Assembly (NCBI GenBank): GCA_944320605.1
Contig: CALUIE010000010.1
Location: 1-51,032 of the forward strand
DNA from: an uncultured Phocaeicola sp.
Lineage (GTDB): Bacteria > Bacteroidota > Bacteroidia > Bacteroidales > Bacteroidaceae
Length of the DNA stretch: 51,032 nucleotides
Reading direction: 5' to 3'
Under the pieces are notes generated by a model. That model did no database searches. It saw only the letters and a list, made by a program, of their open reading frames with translations, and was not told where the DNA came from. A program made the translations under genes and the position numbers. Below are positions 33,683 to 43,137 of this stretch, in pieces. The first letter of the stretch is position 1. Each line of letters opens with the position of its first letter.

Positions 33683-33748
33683 TGACCTGTCGTTTTAAAC
33701 GAAACGACAAAGCGTTTTGGTTTGAATGACAAGGCGTTTTAAACTACT
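33683..33748. repeat. Three tandem 22-bp repeats overlapping the lgt stop
   Basis: Units at 33683, 33705 and 33727 share yGACnnnGCGTTTT-type sequence, with CGTTTT recurring at 33691, 33713 and 33735, exactly 22 bases apart. GTCGTTT and AAACGAC within the first two units also form a small stem. The third unit overlaps the lgt stop codon. Confidence 0.75.
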
Positions 33749-34574
33749 AAAAACTTTCCTTACGATTCTTACTGGTTACTATCAGATAAATACCAAGCAA
33801 TATCAGCGGAACACTCAACCACTGACCTATGTTCAACGTCATTCCAACCTCTTCAGCAACCTGAGGGTTCTTTATAAATTCCAGTCCAAGACGAGAGCCG
33901 AAGAATATCAGAAGCGATATACCAGTAATAAGGCCAACACGTTTCTGAAGTCCGAACTTGTGATAAGCGACCCAAGAAAAGACAAATGCTACAGCACAAT
34001 ACAATATTTCATAAATCTGGGTAGGATGACACGCCTGAGCCACTCCATTCTGATTATAAAGTTCCTGCCACTCACGCGAACGCACAAACTCGAATCCCCA
34101 AGGAAGATCTGTAGGATAACCGAATATTTCAGAATTCATAAGATTTCCAAAACGGATACATGCACACACCACAGCAACAGCCGGTATCAAGCGATCGAAC
34201 AACCACCAGACACTTTTGTGTGTAACTTTCTTTGAGTACCATATCAAAGCAAGTATCAACGCGAACACTCCCCCATGACTGGCCAAACCGCCTTTCCAAA
34301 TTTTAAGTATTTCTACGGGATGTGAACCATAATAATCCCATTCATAAAAGAGACAATGTCCTAATCTTGCACCAACAACCGCACTGACAATACAATAAAC
34401 GAACAGTTTGTCAGCCCAATCGTCAGGATGACCTTCTTTCTTAAACAAACGAGAACCCATCTCGTATGCAAGGATAAATCCTAATCCCCACATTAATCCA
34501 TACCACCTCAGCTCTATTGAACCCAGACGGAAAAGTATGGGATCAACATCCCAGACTATACTTCCTAAAATCAT
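33747..34574 (-). CDS. lgt: Prolipoprotein diacylglyceryl transferase
   Basis: This 275-residue inner-membrane enzyme has about seven hydrophobic helices. It transfers diacylglycerol from phosphatidylglycerol to the lipobox cysteine of prolipoproteins. This is the first step for all the SusD-type lipoproteins encoded nearby. Diagnostic motifs are LRWYGLMWGLGF, the ARLGHCLFYEWDYY segment, GGLASHGG, CIRFGNLMNSEIFGYPTDLPWG (the Lgt signature) and HPTQIYE. It stands alone behind ddh and ends within a 22-bp repeat array and a strong terminator. Length is normal. Confidence 0.97.
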   Translation of the reverse strand: MILGSIVWDVDPILFRLGSIELRWYGLMWGLGFILAYEMGSRLFKKEGHPDDWADKLFVYCIVSAVVGARLGHCLFYEWDYYGSHPVEILKIWKGGLASHGGVFALILALIWYSKKVTHKSVWWLFDRLIPAVAVVCACIRFGNLMNSEIFGYPTDLPWGFEFVRSREWQELYNQNGVAQACHPTQIYEILYCAVAFVFSWVAYHKFGLQKRVGLITGISLLIFFGSRLGLEFIKNPQVAEEVGMTLNIGQWLSVPLILLGIYLIVTSKNRKESF

Positions 34575-34610
34575 AACCGTAAGTTTTAAATTTTACATGC
34601 AAAGGAAATA

Positions 34611-34650
34611 AAAAAATCTCTCTCCCAAAACTAATCGGGAAAGAGATTTA
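34611..34650 (-). terminator. Terminator behind ddh
   Basis: AAATCTCTCTCCC and GGGAAAGAGATTT form a stem with one mismatch around a 10-base loop. On the minus strand it is followed by a run of T residues, 24 bases after the ddh stop. Confidence 0.85.
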
Positions 34651-34673
34651 TGGAAAGATTGATAAATTTCAAA

Positions 34674-35573
34674 TTATACCAGATGAGCAATAAGTTCTTC
34701 GCGGTCGCCTGCAAGAAGATCAATCACAGGAACTTCAACCATTGTATAACATCCAGGTTGCTGACGCATTGAAGCACGGGCAACACAAACCAATACCTGT
34801 GCAGTAAGTGCAGGATTGTTGATTTTCATGTCGAATTCAAACAATTGGTTGTGTGTCCTGCCTGAAACGCCCTTACGCACAAGGTTTACTCCGTGACCAA
34901 CATCATTAAGGTCATCAACACATGGAACCTGTATTACGTGAGTCTCATCGTTTACGAAATAGGCATCCGATTTGATGGCAGCCTCAACAGTCTTGAAATC
35001 TGCTCCTTCTTCAAGTTCTACATACACCATACGACGATGTATGCCTGTTCCTACAGGGATAGTCATTGACAAAGCGTCTTTAACTCCTGCAATAGCACGT
35101 ACGGCAACAGAATGTCCCATGCTGCGGCCCGGACCGAAGTTTGTATATGTGATACCTTTTGGAGCAATTGCCTCAAGAAGTGTGCGTACTACTGAATCGC
35201 TTCCCGGATCCCAACCCGCAGCTATGATTGAAACTGCATTATGCGCCTTTGCTGTTTCGCCCAATGTACGGCGTAAAGATGTTATCTGAGTATGAATATC
35301 AAAACTGTCAACTGTATTTATTCCTAACGCAAGAATTTCCTTTGCATACTGTTCAACACTACGTGTCGGAGTGGCCAAAATAGCAACATCAACATCTTCA
35401 AGTTCCTTAATATCCTTAACTACTTTATATGGCGCAAGTTCAGCAGGCTTATTGGCGTCAGCATTACGACGAACGACACCTGCTATTTCAAAATCCGAAG
35501 CTGCTTCAAGTGCTTCGATAGTAAACTTTCCGATATTTCCGTAACCTACTACGGCTGCTCTAATCTTTTTCAT
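34674..35573 (-). CDS. ddh: Meso-diaminopimelate D-dehydrogenase
   Basis: This protein of about 299 residues begins MKKIRAAVVGYGNIGKFTIEAL, with the NADP-binding GYGNIG loop at the N-terminus. The segment VDSFDIHTQITSLRRTLGETAKAHN, AAGWDPGSDSVVRTLLEAIAPKG and GPGRSMGHSVAVRAIAGVKDALSMT are diagnostic of meso-diaminopimelate dehydrogenase. It makes meso-diaminopimelate directly from tetrahydrodipicolinate, ammonia and NADPH for peptidoglycan and lysine. An upstream ATG at 35618 would add 15 polar residues; the start at 35573 fits the family better. The divergent ruvA gene shares the upstream gap. The DapL/DapF route is also encoded in this window. Confidence 0.95.
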   Translation of the reverse strand: MKKIRAAVVGYGNIGKFTIEALEAASDFEIAGVVRRNADANKPAELAPYKVVKDIKELEDVDVAILATPTRSVEQYAKEILALGINTVDSFDIHTQITSLRRTLGETAKAHNAVSIIAAGWDPGSDSVVRTLLEAIAPKGITYTNFGPGRSMGHSVAVRAIAGVKDALSMTIPVGTGIHRRMVYVELEEGADFKTVEAAIKSDAYFVNDETHVIQVPCVDDLNDVGHGVNLVRKGVSGRTHNQLFEFDMKINNPALTAQVLVCVARASMRQQPGCYTMVEVPVIDLLAGDREELIAHLV

Positions 35574-35647
35574 AATCTTATTGGTGTTTAATTGTTTATT
35601 CTTATTTATATTTGCCATAGAGAACTGTTATTCTCATCACGGCGATG

Positions 35648-35655
35648 CAAAATTA
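35648..35655 (-). promoter_or_regulatory. -7 box of ddh
   Basis: The minus strand reads TAATTTTG, a TAnnTTTG match about 75 bases before the ATG at 35573. No -33 box is evident. Confidence 0.5.
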
Positions 35656-35742
35656 AGAAATTAGAATTGTTCTAAAGAGAAAAAAAAGAACGTTTTTTGA
35701 AATATTTCATCCACAACTTACGATTTATAACTTTGATATAGT

Positions 35743-35750
35743 TATTTTTG
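35743..35750 (+). promoter_or_regulatory. -7 box of ruvA
   Basis: TATTTTTG matches TAnnTTTG and lies 28 bases before the ruvA start; transcription would begin near 35757. Confidence 0.5.
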
Positions 35751-35778
35751 CCATTAAATTATAATTTATAAGAAAAAT

Positions 35779-36378
35779 ATGATTGAATATATAAAAGGAA
35801 AACTTGACGATGTTACTCCTACTATGGCGGTAGTGGACTGCAACGGAGTGGGATACGGTATAAACATCTCACTGAACACTTTTTCCGCTATACAGGGAAA
35901 GGCAGATGTAAAACTATACATATATGAGGCTATCAGAGAAGACGCGTATGTACTTTACGGATTTGCCACAAAACAGGAAAGAGAACTGTTTCTGATGTTG
36001 ATAACCGTGTCAGGTATAGGAGGAAATACGGCAAGAATGATATTATCCGCATTGAGTCCGACAGAATTATGTAATGTAATAAGCTCCGGCAACGAGAAAC
36101 TGCTGAAAATGGTTAAAGGTATAGGCCTTAAAACTGCACAGCGTATTATTGTAGAACTAAAAGATAAGATACAAAATATAGGTGTAGAAAATACCGGAAG
36201 TACCACTACACCTATATCAACCGCCAATTCTGAGATATATGAGGAAGCAGTTGCCGCCCTTACTATGTTAGGATTCGCACAGGTGCCTTCACAAAAAGTT
36301 GTGAGTCAGATTCTTCACGAGGAGCCCGATGCACCAGTACAAAAGGTTATTAAAATTGCACTTACAAGATTAAGGTAA
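35779..36378 (+). CDS. ruvA: Holliday junction helicase subunit RuvA
   Basis: This 199-residue protein has the three RuvA parts. An OB-fold ([34 protein letters not shown]) comes first. Two helix-hairpin-helix motifs follow ([21 protein letters not shown] and [23 protein letters not shown]), and then the C-terminal RuvB-binding domain ([15 protein letters not shown]). RuvA binds four-way junctions and loads the RuvB motor for branch migration during recombination repair. It is divergent from ddh and converges on glmS with a 15-base gap. Length is normal. Confidence 0.97.
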   Translation: MIEYIKGKLDDVTPTMAVVDCNGVGYGINISLNTFSAIQGKADVKLYIYEAIREDAYVLYGFATKQERELFLMLITVSGIGGNTARMILSALSPTELCNVISSGNEKLLKMVKGIGLKTAQRIIVELKDKIQNIGVENTGSTTTPISTANSEIYEEAVAALTMLGFAQVPSQKVVSQILHEEPDAPVQKVIKIALTRLR

Positions 36379-36393
36379 ATGCCATACTATTAA

Positions 36394-38238
36394 TCATTCT
36401 ACAGTTACCGATTTAGCAAGATTTCGAGGACGATCAACATCTAATCCTCTGCATACGGCTATATGATATGCCATGAGTTGCAATGGAATGGATGTTACCA
36501 ACGCGTCAAGACATTCAGGTACAGCAGGTACCTGAATGCTGAAATCAGCGAGTGAACTGATTACTGAATCGCCTTCCGTGACAACAGCCACAACCCTTCC
36601 ACCACGCGCCTTGATTTCCTGTACATTACTCAGCACTTTATCATAAAGCGGAGAACGCGTGGCAATGACTACAACTGGCATATCCGCATCAATCAATGCT
36701 ATAGGGCCATGTTTCATTTCAGCAGCAGGATAACCCTCGGCATGAATATATGATATTTCCTTAAGTTTCAACGCACCTTCAAGGGCTATGGGGAAGGAAT
36801 ATCCACGCCCAAGATAAATAAAATTACGGGCGTATGTAAACATTCGTGATATTCCTGCTATATAATCATTCTGCTCCAAAACCTTGCGCATATTGTCAGG
36901 TATGGCATAAAGCGACTCAACAATCCTGACATAGTCATCAGATGATATTGTACCGGTCTCTTTAGCCAACGAAAGGGCAAACATAAGAAGAACTGTCACC
37001 TGCCCTGTAAAAGCCTTTGTTGAAGCAACACCTATTTCAGGACCGACATGTATGTATGACCCTGAATCTGTAGCCCTGGCTATGGACGAGCCTACAACAT
37101 TACATATTCCGTAAACAAATGCTCCACGGCTATGCGCCAGGTCTATGGCAGCAAGAGTGTCAGCTGTCTCACCGCTCTGTGAAATGGCTATTACTACATC
37201 GGACGATGATATTACAGGATTACGATATCGGAATTCGGAAGCATATTCCACCTCAACCGGAATACGGCACATACTTTCTATAAGTTGTTTGCCTATTAAT
37301 CCGGCATGCCATGAAGTACCACAGGCCACAATTATAAAACGACCGGCATTCACAAACTTGTCCCTATGTTCGTTTACCGCAGAAAGAGCCACTGAATGTG
37401 TATCCGCATTCAAGCGTCCGCGCATACAGTCGGCTATACATTCCGGCTGATCAAATATTTCCTTTATCATAAAATGGGGATATCCGCCCTTTTGAAGTTG
37501 ACCGATATTCAGAGCTATAGTCTGGGCTTCGTGAGAACATTCCACATTATCCAGATCAACTATCCTGACAGGTTCATTTTCATGCAAAACCGCTATTTCT
37601 CCGTCTGAAAGATATATCACCTTATTGGTATATTCTACAATAGGAGTAGCATCTGAAGCTAAAAAGTATTCCCCATCGCCAATACCTACGACCAAAGGAC
37701 TGCTTTTACGAGCTGCTATGATAACATCCGGATGTTTTTTGTCAATAACAGCAATTGCGTATGCCCCTATTACCTCTTTCAGAGCCAACTGTACAGCCGC
37801 CAATAAATCCAAATTTCCTTCTCTCTGTATATAATCTATCAATTGCACCAGTACTTCAGTATCTGTACTACTTTTAAAGACATATCCTTTATCAGCAAGT
37901 TTCTGTTTAAGCAAAGCATAATTCTCGATAATACCATTGTGTACCAATGCCAACCGACCGTCCATAGATGTATGAGGGTGAGAATTTATAGTACTAGGGG
38001 CACCATGAGTGGCCCAGCGTGTATGCGCTATACCCATAAGCGCAGACATATCTTTCCCTGCTACCACATGTTCCAAATCAACGACTTTACCTACAGATTT
38101 AAAAACTTTCATTTCCCCTGACGTATTGACAAGTGCTACCCCTGCACTGTCATATCCTCTGTACTCCAATTTCCTAAGACCACCTACAAGCACAGGCCAT
38201 GCTTGTCGCTTACCTATATATCCTACGATTCCACACAT
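36394..38238 (-). CDS. glmS: Glutamine-fructose-6-phosphate aminotransferase
   Basis: This protein of about 614 residues starts MCGIVGYIGKRQ. The ATG at 38238 is chosen because Cys2 must become the N-terminal nucleophile after Met removal; a nine-residue extension from 38265 would block it. The glutaminase half contains ALVHNGIIENY and TRWATHGAPS. Two SIS sugar-isomerase domains follow (CGTSWHAGLIG, SQSGETADTL, GRGYSFPIALEGALKLKEISYIHAEGYPA), and the end is RPRNLAKSVTVE, as is invariant in GlmS. It makes glucosamine 6-phosphate for cell-wall synthesis. Confidence 0.97.
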   Translation of the reverse strand: MCGIVGYIGKRQAWPVLVGGLRKLEYRGYDSAGVALVNTSGEMKVFKSVGKVVDLEHVVAGKDMSALMGIAHTRWATHGAPSTINSHPHTSMDGRLALVHNGIIENYALLKQKLADKGYVFKSSTDTEVLVQLIDYIQREGNLDLLAAVQLALKEVIGAYAIAVIDKKHPDVIIAARKSSPLVVGIGDGEYFLASDATPIVEYTNKVIYLSDGEIAVLHENEPVRIVDLDNVECSHEAQTIALNIGQLQKGGYPHFMIKEIFDQPECIADCMRGRLNADTHSVALSAVNEHRDKFVNAGRFIIVACGTSWHAGLIGKQLIESMCRIPVEVEYASEFRYRNPVISSSDVVIAISQSGETADTLAAIDLAHSRGAFVYGICNVVGSSIARATDSGSYIHVGPEIGVASTKAFTGQVTVLLMFALSLAKETGTISSDDYVRIVESLYAIPDNMRKVLEQNDYIAGISRMFTYARNFIYLGRGYSFPIALEGALKLKEISYIHAEGYPAAEMKHGPIALIDADMPVVVIATRSPLYDKVLSNVQEIKARGGRVVAVVTEGDSVISSLADFSIQVPAVPECLDALVTSIPLQLMAYHIAVCRGLDVDRPRNLAKSVTVE

Positions 38239-38546
38239 ATTTATATACTTGTTTTCATTCGACACAAAATAAATGTTTTCGTATGATACAATATGTTGTA
38301 TAATATATATTTTTAGAAAATCAAAACCCTACCATATTAAATCATAATCAAATATGCTATTTTTAATTACATATCATAACAAATAAAAGTTTAATAATAC
38401 ATTATTGTAAGCATTTTATACAGAGCATTATCTTTTTTTTCAGAAAAAAGAGCTAAAACAAATCACAAATCACATAAAAACATACTTTTGCAATACAAAA
38501 TAATACATTAAAACGAGATTTATATACATAAAGCAACCAAAACACA
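38239..38546. promoter_or_regulatory. Divergent intergenic region of glmS and gltB with a gltB -7 box
   Basis: This AT-rich gap of about 308 bases holds TACTTTTG at 38483-38490 (plus strand), a TAnnTTTG match 56 bases before the gltB ATG. On the glmS side only an imperfect box (TTATTTTG, minus strand near 38265-38275) is seen. No riboswitch or ribozyme resembling glmS control is recognisable. Confidence 0.5.
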
Positions 38547-41500
38547 ATGAGAGAAAACCATTTTATCAGAAAAGACGCTCAAAAAGGATTATATGATCCT
38601 TCAAACGAGCATGATGCCTGCGGTGTGGGAATGATAGTGAACCTGCACGGTACGAAATCACACGAACTGATAGACTCTGCACTTAAGGTACTTGAGAATA
38701 TGAAACATCGTGGTGCGGAAGGCGCAGACAGTAAGACTGGAGACGGTGCGGGCATAATGATACAGATTCCCCACGAGTTTATCCTATTACAGGGTATCCC
38801 TGTTCCGGAAAAAGGGAAATACGGTACAGGATTAGTCTTCATGCCTCGCGATAAAGACGCCAGACAGGAGATTATGAGTATAATGATAGAAGAGATAGAA
38901 CGAGAGGGAATGACGCTGATGCACGTACGCAGTGTACCGGTAAATTCATCAATATTGGGCAAGGACGCGCAAGCTACAGAACCGGATATAAAACAAATAT
39001 TCGTTACAACAGTTTCCGATGAACCGGAACTTGAAAAAAAACTATATATAATAAGGAAGAAAATAGAAAACAGAATACAACACAAAGACTTCTATATAGT
39101 TTCTCTGTCAAGCAGAAATATGGTTTATAAAGGTATGCTGACTTCTACGCAACTGCGTGAGTATTACGCAGACCTGACTCAACCTTATTTCACAAGTGCA
39201 TTGGCATTGGTACATTCACGTTTCAGCACAAACACATTCCCTACATGGAGCCTTGCACAGCCATTCAGAATGATGGCCCACAATGGTGAAATAAATACAA
39301 TACGAGGCAACCGCGCATGGATGGAAGCCAGAGAAAGTGTGTTGTCATCTGAAAAATTAGGCGACATTTCACAAATACGTCCTGTAATACAACCGGGTAT
39401 GAGTGACAGTGCCTCAATGGACAACGTACTGGAGTTTTTCGTAATGTCAGGCCTGAGTCTGCCACATGCATTGGCTATGATGGTTCCGGAATCAATAAAC
39501 GAGAAAAATCCAATCAGTCAAAAACTGAAAGATTTCTATGAATATCATTCTATTCTGATGGAGCCGTGGGACGGCCCGGCTGCCCTACTGTTCAGCGACG
39601 GAAGATATGCCGGAGGTATGCTTGACAGAAACGGATTGCGACCGGCACGATGGTTAGTCACAAAAAACGGTACAATGGTAGTGGCAAGCGAAACCGGTAC
39701 AATAAGTTTCAATCCTGATGAAATAGAGGCTAAAGGACGACTTCAGCCAGGCAAGATATTACTTATAGACACTCAGGAAGGCAAAATATTCTATGACAAG
39801 GAGGTAAAGGAAGGATTGGCTTCAGCACTTCCATATACCGAATGGCTTGCAGCAAACAGAATCGAACTTGATACTCTGCGAAGCGGACGTAAAGTAGAAA
39901 ACTCCGTAAAAGATCAAGGTAGAAAACTGCGTATTTTCGGTTATACAAGAGAAGACATAGAACGCACTCTTAGTCCGATGTGCGCCACAGGAGCAGAACC
40001 TACCGCTTCAATGGGTAATGATACCCCATTGGCGGTACTGAGCGAAAAGCCACAATCAGTATTCAATTATTTCCGACAGCAGTTTGCTCAGGTCACGAAT
40101 CCTGCCATCGACCCGATACGCGAGGAATTGGTAATGTCGCTCACGGAATATATTGGTGCCGTAGGAAGTAACATCCTCAGTCCAAGTGCAAGTCACTGCA
40201 AGATGGTACGTCTTCCACACCCTATACTGACTAATACACAATTGGACATCCTTTGCAATATACGTTATAAAGGTTTCCGTACAGTAAAACTTAAAATGGC
40301 ATTCAAGACTTCAGAAAAAGAGGAAGGCATGAGAACTGCAATCGAAAACCTTTGCCGAAATGCGGAAGAAGCTGTAGATGCGGGTGCCAATTATATAGTA
40401 CTTTCAGACAGAGATGTTGATGCAGAATATGCTCCTGTACCGTCTCTTATAGCTGTTAGTGCTGTACACCATCACTTGATTTCTGTACAAAAACGTGTAC
40501 AGACCGCATTGATTGTGGAAAGTGGTGAAGCACGCGAAGTGATGCACGCCGCACTGCTGCTCGGATATGGTGCCAGTGCTATATGTCCATACATGGCATT
40601 TGCTGTTATAGACAGCCTTGTTAAAAAAGGTGATGTTCAATTAGACTACAATACTGCCGAGAAAAACTATATAAAGGCTCTTTGCAAAGGTTTGTATAAA
40701 GTAATGAGCAAAATGGGTATCAGCACGATACGTTCATATCGTGGCGCAAAGCTGTTCGAAGCCGTAGGACTTGATACCGAAGTTATGAAAAGATATTTCG
40801 GTACAGAAGTATCATCAATCGGTGGGGCTAGTCTGAAAGATATAACATCCGATTATCTCAAATTCCACAAAAGCGGCATAGCTATTTCGGGAAACGAGAC
40901 AGGCTCATTATTAGAGCATATCGGACTTTTCTCTTACAGAAAAGACGGCGAGCAACATGCCTGGAATCCTGACACAATCAGTCTGCTACAACTCTCCACA
41001 CGTACAGGCAGTTACAAGAAGTTCAAGGAATTCACACATAAGGCTGACGAGAAGGACAACCCGATATTTCTGCGAGATTTCTTCCATTTCCGCAAGAATC
41101 CTATAAGCATAGATTTGGTTGAACCGATAGAAAATATTGTAAAACATTTTGTTACAGGCGCAATGTCTTTCGGTGCCATAAGCAAAGAGGCACACGAGGC
41201 TCTTGCCTTGGCAATGAATAGTCTTGGAGCACGTAGCAACACCGGTGAAGGAGGAGAAGACAGCAATCGTTTTTCATCGGCATATCATTCAGAAGACGGA
41301 GACATAAGTCTATGCAGTAAAACAAAACAGATAGCTTCAGGACGTTTTGGGGTCACAACAGAATATCTGGTTAATGCCGAAGAAATACAGATAAAAGTAG
41401 CGCAGGGAGCTAAACCGGGAGAAGGTGGACAATTGCCGGGATTCAAGGTAGATGAGGTAATTGCACGTACACGTCATTCTATACCGGGTATATCGCTTAT

Positions 41501-43061
41501 ATCACCTCCACCACACCACGACATATATTCTATCGAAGATTTGGCACAACTCATTTTCGATCTGAAGAATGTTAATCCACGTGCTGCGATTAGTGTGAAA
41601 TTAGTGGCAGAAAGCGGGGTTGGTACAATCGCTGCCGGAGTAGCAAAAGCGAAAGCTGACCTTATAGTAATATCCGGAGCGGAAGGCGGCACTGGAGCAT
41701 CACCTGCTTCTTCGATGAGATATGCGGGAATACCGCCTGAGATAGGTCTGAGCGAAACCCAACAGACTCTTGTACTGAACGGATTAAGAGGACAGGTACG
41801 CCTCCAAACCGACGGACAACTTAAAACCGGACGTGACATAATAAGTATGGCACTGCTTGGAGCAGAAGAATTTGCTTTCGGTACTTCCGTACTTATAGTA
41901 TTAGGATGCGTAATGATGAGGAAATGTCACACTAATCTATGTCCTGTAGGAGTTGCGACACAAGATGAAAAATTGCGAGAACATTTCAGAGGACATTACA
42001 AATACGTAGTAAATTATTTCCGTTTCCTTGCTGAAGAGGTAAGAGAATATCTGGCTGAAATGGGATTCACCAAGTTGGAAGATATTGTGGGACGTACTGA
42101 TCTTATACAGATAAACGAGACAGGCAGAAAAGGGAAAATAGGTGGATTGGATTTCGGACGGATACTGCATAAAATTGACAACAATTCAGATATACATCAC
42201 ACTAATGACAAACCGTTGGATCTGCTCGGAATAAAAGACAGGGCTATGATCTCAGCCGCAAAAGACGCTCTGGACAATGCTAAACCGACAGAACTAGAGT
42301 ACACGATAGCAAATACGGACCGTTCGGCTGGTACGATGCTTTCAGGTGAAGTGGCAAGAAGATACGGTCACAAAGGTTTGCCTGACGGAACTATAAACGT
42401 AAAATTCAAAGGATCTGCCGGTCAAAGTTTCGGAGCATTCTTAGCTTCAGGAATCACATTCCGTCTGGAAGGAGAGGCAAACGACTATGTAGGAAAGGGA
42501 TTAAGCGGAGGACGTATATGTCTGCTCCCACCTTCAGGTTCTGTGTTCGACGCTTCAAAGAATACCATAGCCGGCAACACGCTTATGTACGGCGCGACCA
42601 AAGGAGAAGTATATATTAACGGACGAGTGGGAGAAAGATTCGCCGTAAGAAATTCTGGCGCAATAGCTGTAGTAGAGGGTGTAGGAGATCACTGCTGCGA
42701 ATATATGACGGGAGGACGAGTTGTTGTACTCGGCGAGACCGGACGTAACTTTGCCGCAGGAATGAGTGGAGGTATCGCATACGTATGGGATCCTGAACAC
42801 CGTTTCGATTATTTCTGCAATATGGAAATGGTTGAACTAAGCCTGCTTGAAGATTCCGCATCGCGCAAGGAACTCAAGGAATTGATAGAGCAACACTGGA
42901 AATTTACAGGTTCAAAACTTGCACGTACAATTCTTGATGAATGGCAGGAACATATTGACGAGTTCATCCAGGTGACACCTATAGAATATAAACGTGTACT
43001 GGCAGAAGAACAAATGCGTAAACTGCAGCAAAAAATAGCAGAAGTACAGAGAGATTATTAA
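38547..43061 (+). CDS. gltB: Glutamate synthase large subunit
   Basis: This 1504-residue protein is the full-length glutamate synthase alpha chain. A 24-residue propeptide precedes the nucleophile C25 in EHDACGVGM, and the glutaminase domain includes FSTNTFPTWSLAQPFRMMAHNGEINT. The central domain and the FMN synthase domain (GAMSFGAISKEAHEALALAMN, GEGGEDSNRF, ISGAEGGTGASPASSM) follow. The 3Fe-4S cluster cysteines are C1121, C1127 and C1132 (C-x5-C-x4-C). A C-terminal GXGXG beta-helix (GLSGGRICL, MTGGRVVVLG) ends the protein. With GltD it makes two glutamate from glutamine and 2-oxoglutarate. It leads a five-gene cluster. Confidence 0.98.
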   Translation: MRENHFIRKDAQKGLYDPSNEHDACGVGMIVNLHGTKSHELIDSALKVLENMKHRGAEGADSKTGDGAGIMIQIPHEFILLQGIPVPEKGKYGTGLVFMPRDKDARQEIMSIMIEEIEREGMTLMHVRSVPVNSSILGKDAQATEPDIKQIFVTTVSDEPELEKKLYIIRKKIENRIQHKDFYIVSLSSRNMVYKGMLTSTQLREYYADLTQPYFTSALALVHSRFSTNTFPTWSLAQPFRMMAHNGEINTIRGNRAWMEARESVLSSEKLGDISQIRPVIQPGMSDSASMDNVLEFFVMSGLSLPHALAMMVPESINEKNPISQKLKDFYEYHSILMEPWDGPAALLFSDGRYAGGMLDRNGLRPARWLVTKNGTMVVASETGTISFNPDEIEAKGRLQPGKILLIDTQEGKIFYDKEVKEGLASALPYTEWLAANRIELDTLRSGRKVENSVKDQGRKLRIFGYTREDIERTLSPMCATGAEPTASMGNDTPLAVLSEKPQSVFNYFRQQFAQVTNPAIDPIREELVMSLTEYIGAVGSNILSPSASHCKMVRLPHPILTNTQLDILCNIRYKGFRTVKLKMAFKTSEKEEGMRTAIENLCRNAEEAVDAGANYIVLSDRDVDAEYAPVPSLIAVSAVHHHLISVQKRVQTALIVESGEAREVMHAALLLGYGASAICPYMAFAVIDSLVKKGDVQLDYNTAEKNYIKALCKGLYKVMSKMGISTIRSYRGAKLFEAVGLDTEVMKRYFGTEVSSIGGASLKDITSDYLKFHKSGIAISGNETGSLLEHIGLFSYRKDGEQHAWNPDTISLLQLSTRTGSYKKFKEFTHKADEKDNPIFLRDFFHFRKNPISIDLVEPIENIVKHFVTGAMSFGAISKEAHEALALAMNSLGARSNTGEGGEDSNRFSSAYHSEDGDISLCSKTKQIASGRFGVTTEYLVNAEEIQIKVAQGAKPGEGGQLPGFKVDEVIARTRHSIPGISLISPPPHHDIYSIEDLAQLIFDLKNVNPRAAISVKLVAESGVGTIAAGVAKAKADLIVISGAEGGTGASPASSMRYAGIPPEIGLSETQQTLVLNGLRGQVRLQTDGQLKTGRDIISMALLGAEEFAFGTSVLIVLGCVMMRKCHTNLCPVGVATQDEKLREHFRGHYKYVVNYFRFLAEEVREYLAEMGFTKLEDIVGRTDLIQINETGRKGKIGGLDFGRILHKIDNNSDIHHTNDKPLDLLGIKDRAMISAAKDALDNAKPTELEYTIANTDRSAGTMLSGEVARRYGHKGLPDGTINVKFKGSAGQSFGAFLASGITFRLEGEANDYVGKGLSGGRICLLPPSGSVFDASKNTIAGNTLMYGATKGEVYINGRVGERFAVRNSGAIAVVEGVGDHCCEYMTGGRVVVLGETGRNFAAGMSGGIAYVWDPEHRFDYFCNMEMVELSLLEDSASRKELKELIEQHWKFTGSKLARTILDEWQEHIDEFIQVTPIEYKRVLAEEQMRKLQQKIAEVQRDY

Positions 43062-43137
43062 AAATGAATAATTAACAATTAAGAATGGTGGATGCCATCA
43101 CTTTTAATTGTTAATTCTTAATTATTAATTGAACAAC
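43062..43137. repeat. AT-rich palindromic element between gltB and gltD
   Basis: AATTAACAATTAA (43070-43082) and TTAATTGTTAATT (43104-43116) are perfect arms around an inner TGG/CCA hairpin. The right flank is almost identical to that of the element between gltD and asnB, so both belong to one small repeat family. Confidence 0.7.

Noticed and set aside
33726..34235. 169-codon plus-strand frame opposite lgt
   Set aside because: It is antisense to a certain lgt gene, its translation resembles no family, and it begins in the repeat array.
38239..38546. glmS ribozyme upstream of glmS
   Set aside because: The region is AT-rich with no recognisable ribozyme core, and this class is not expected in Bacteroidales.
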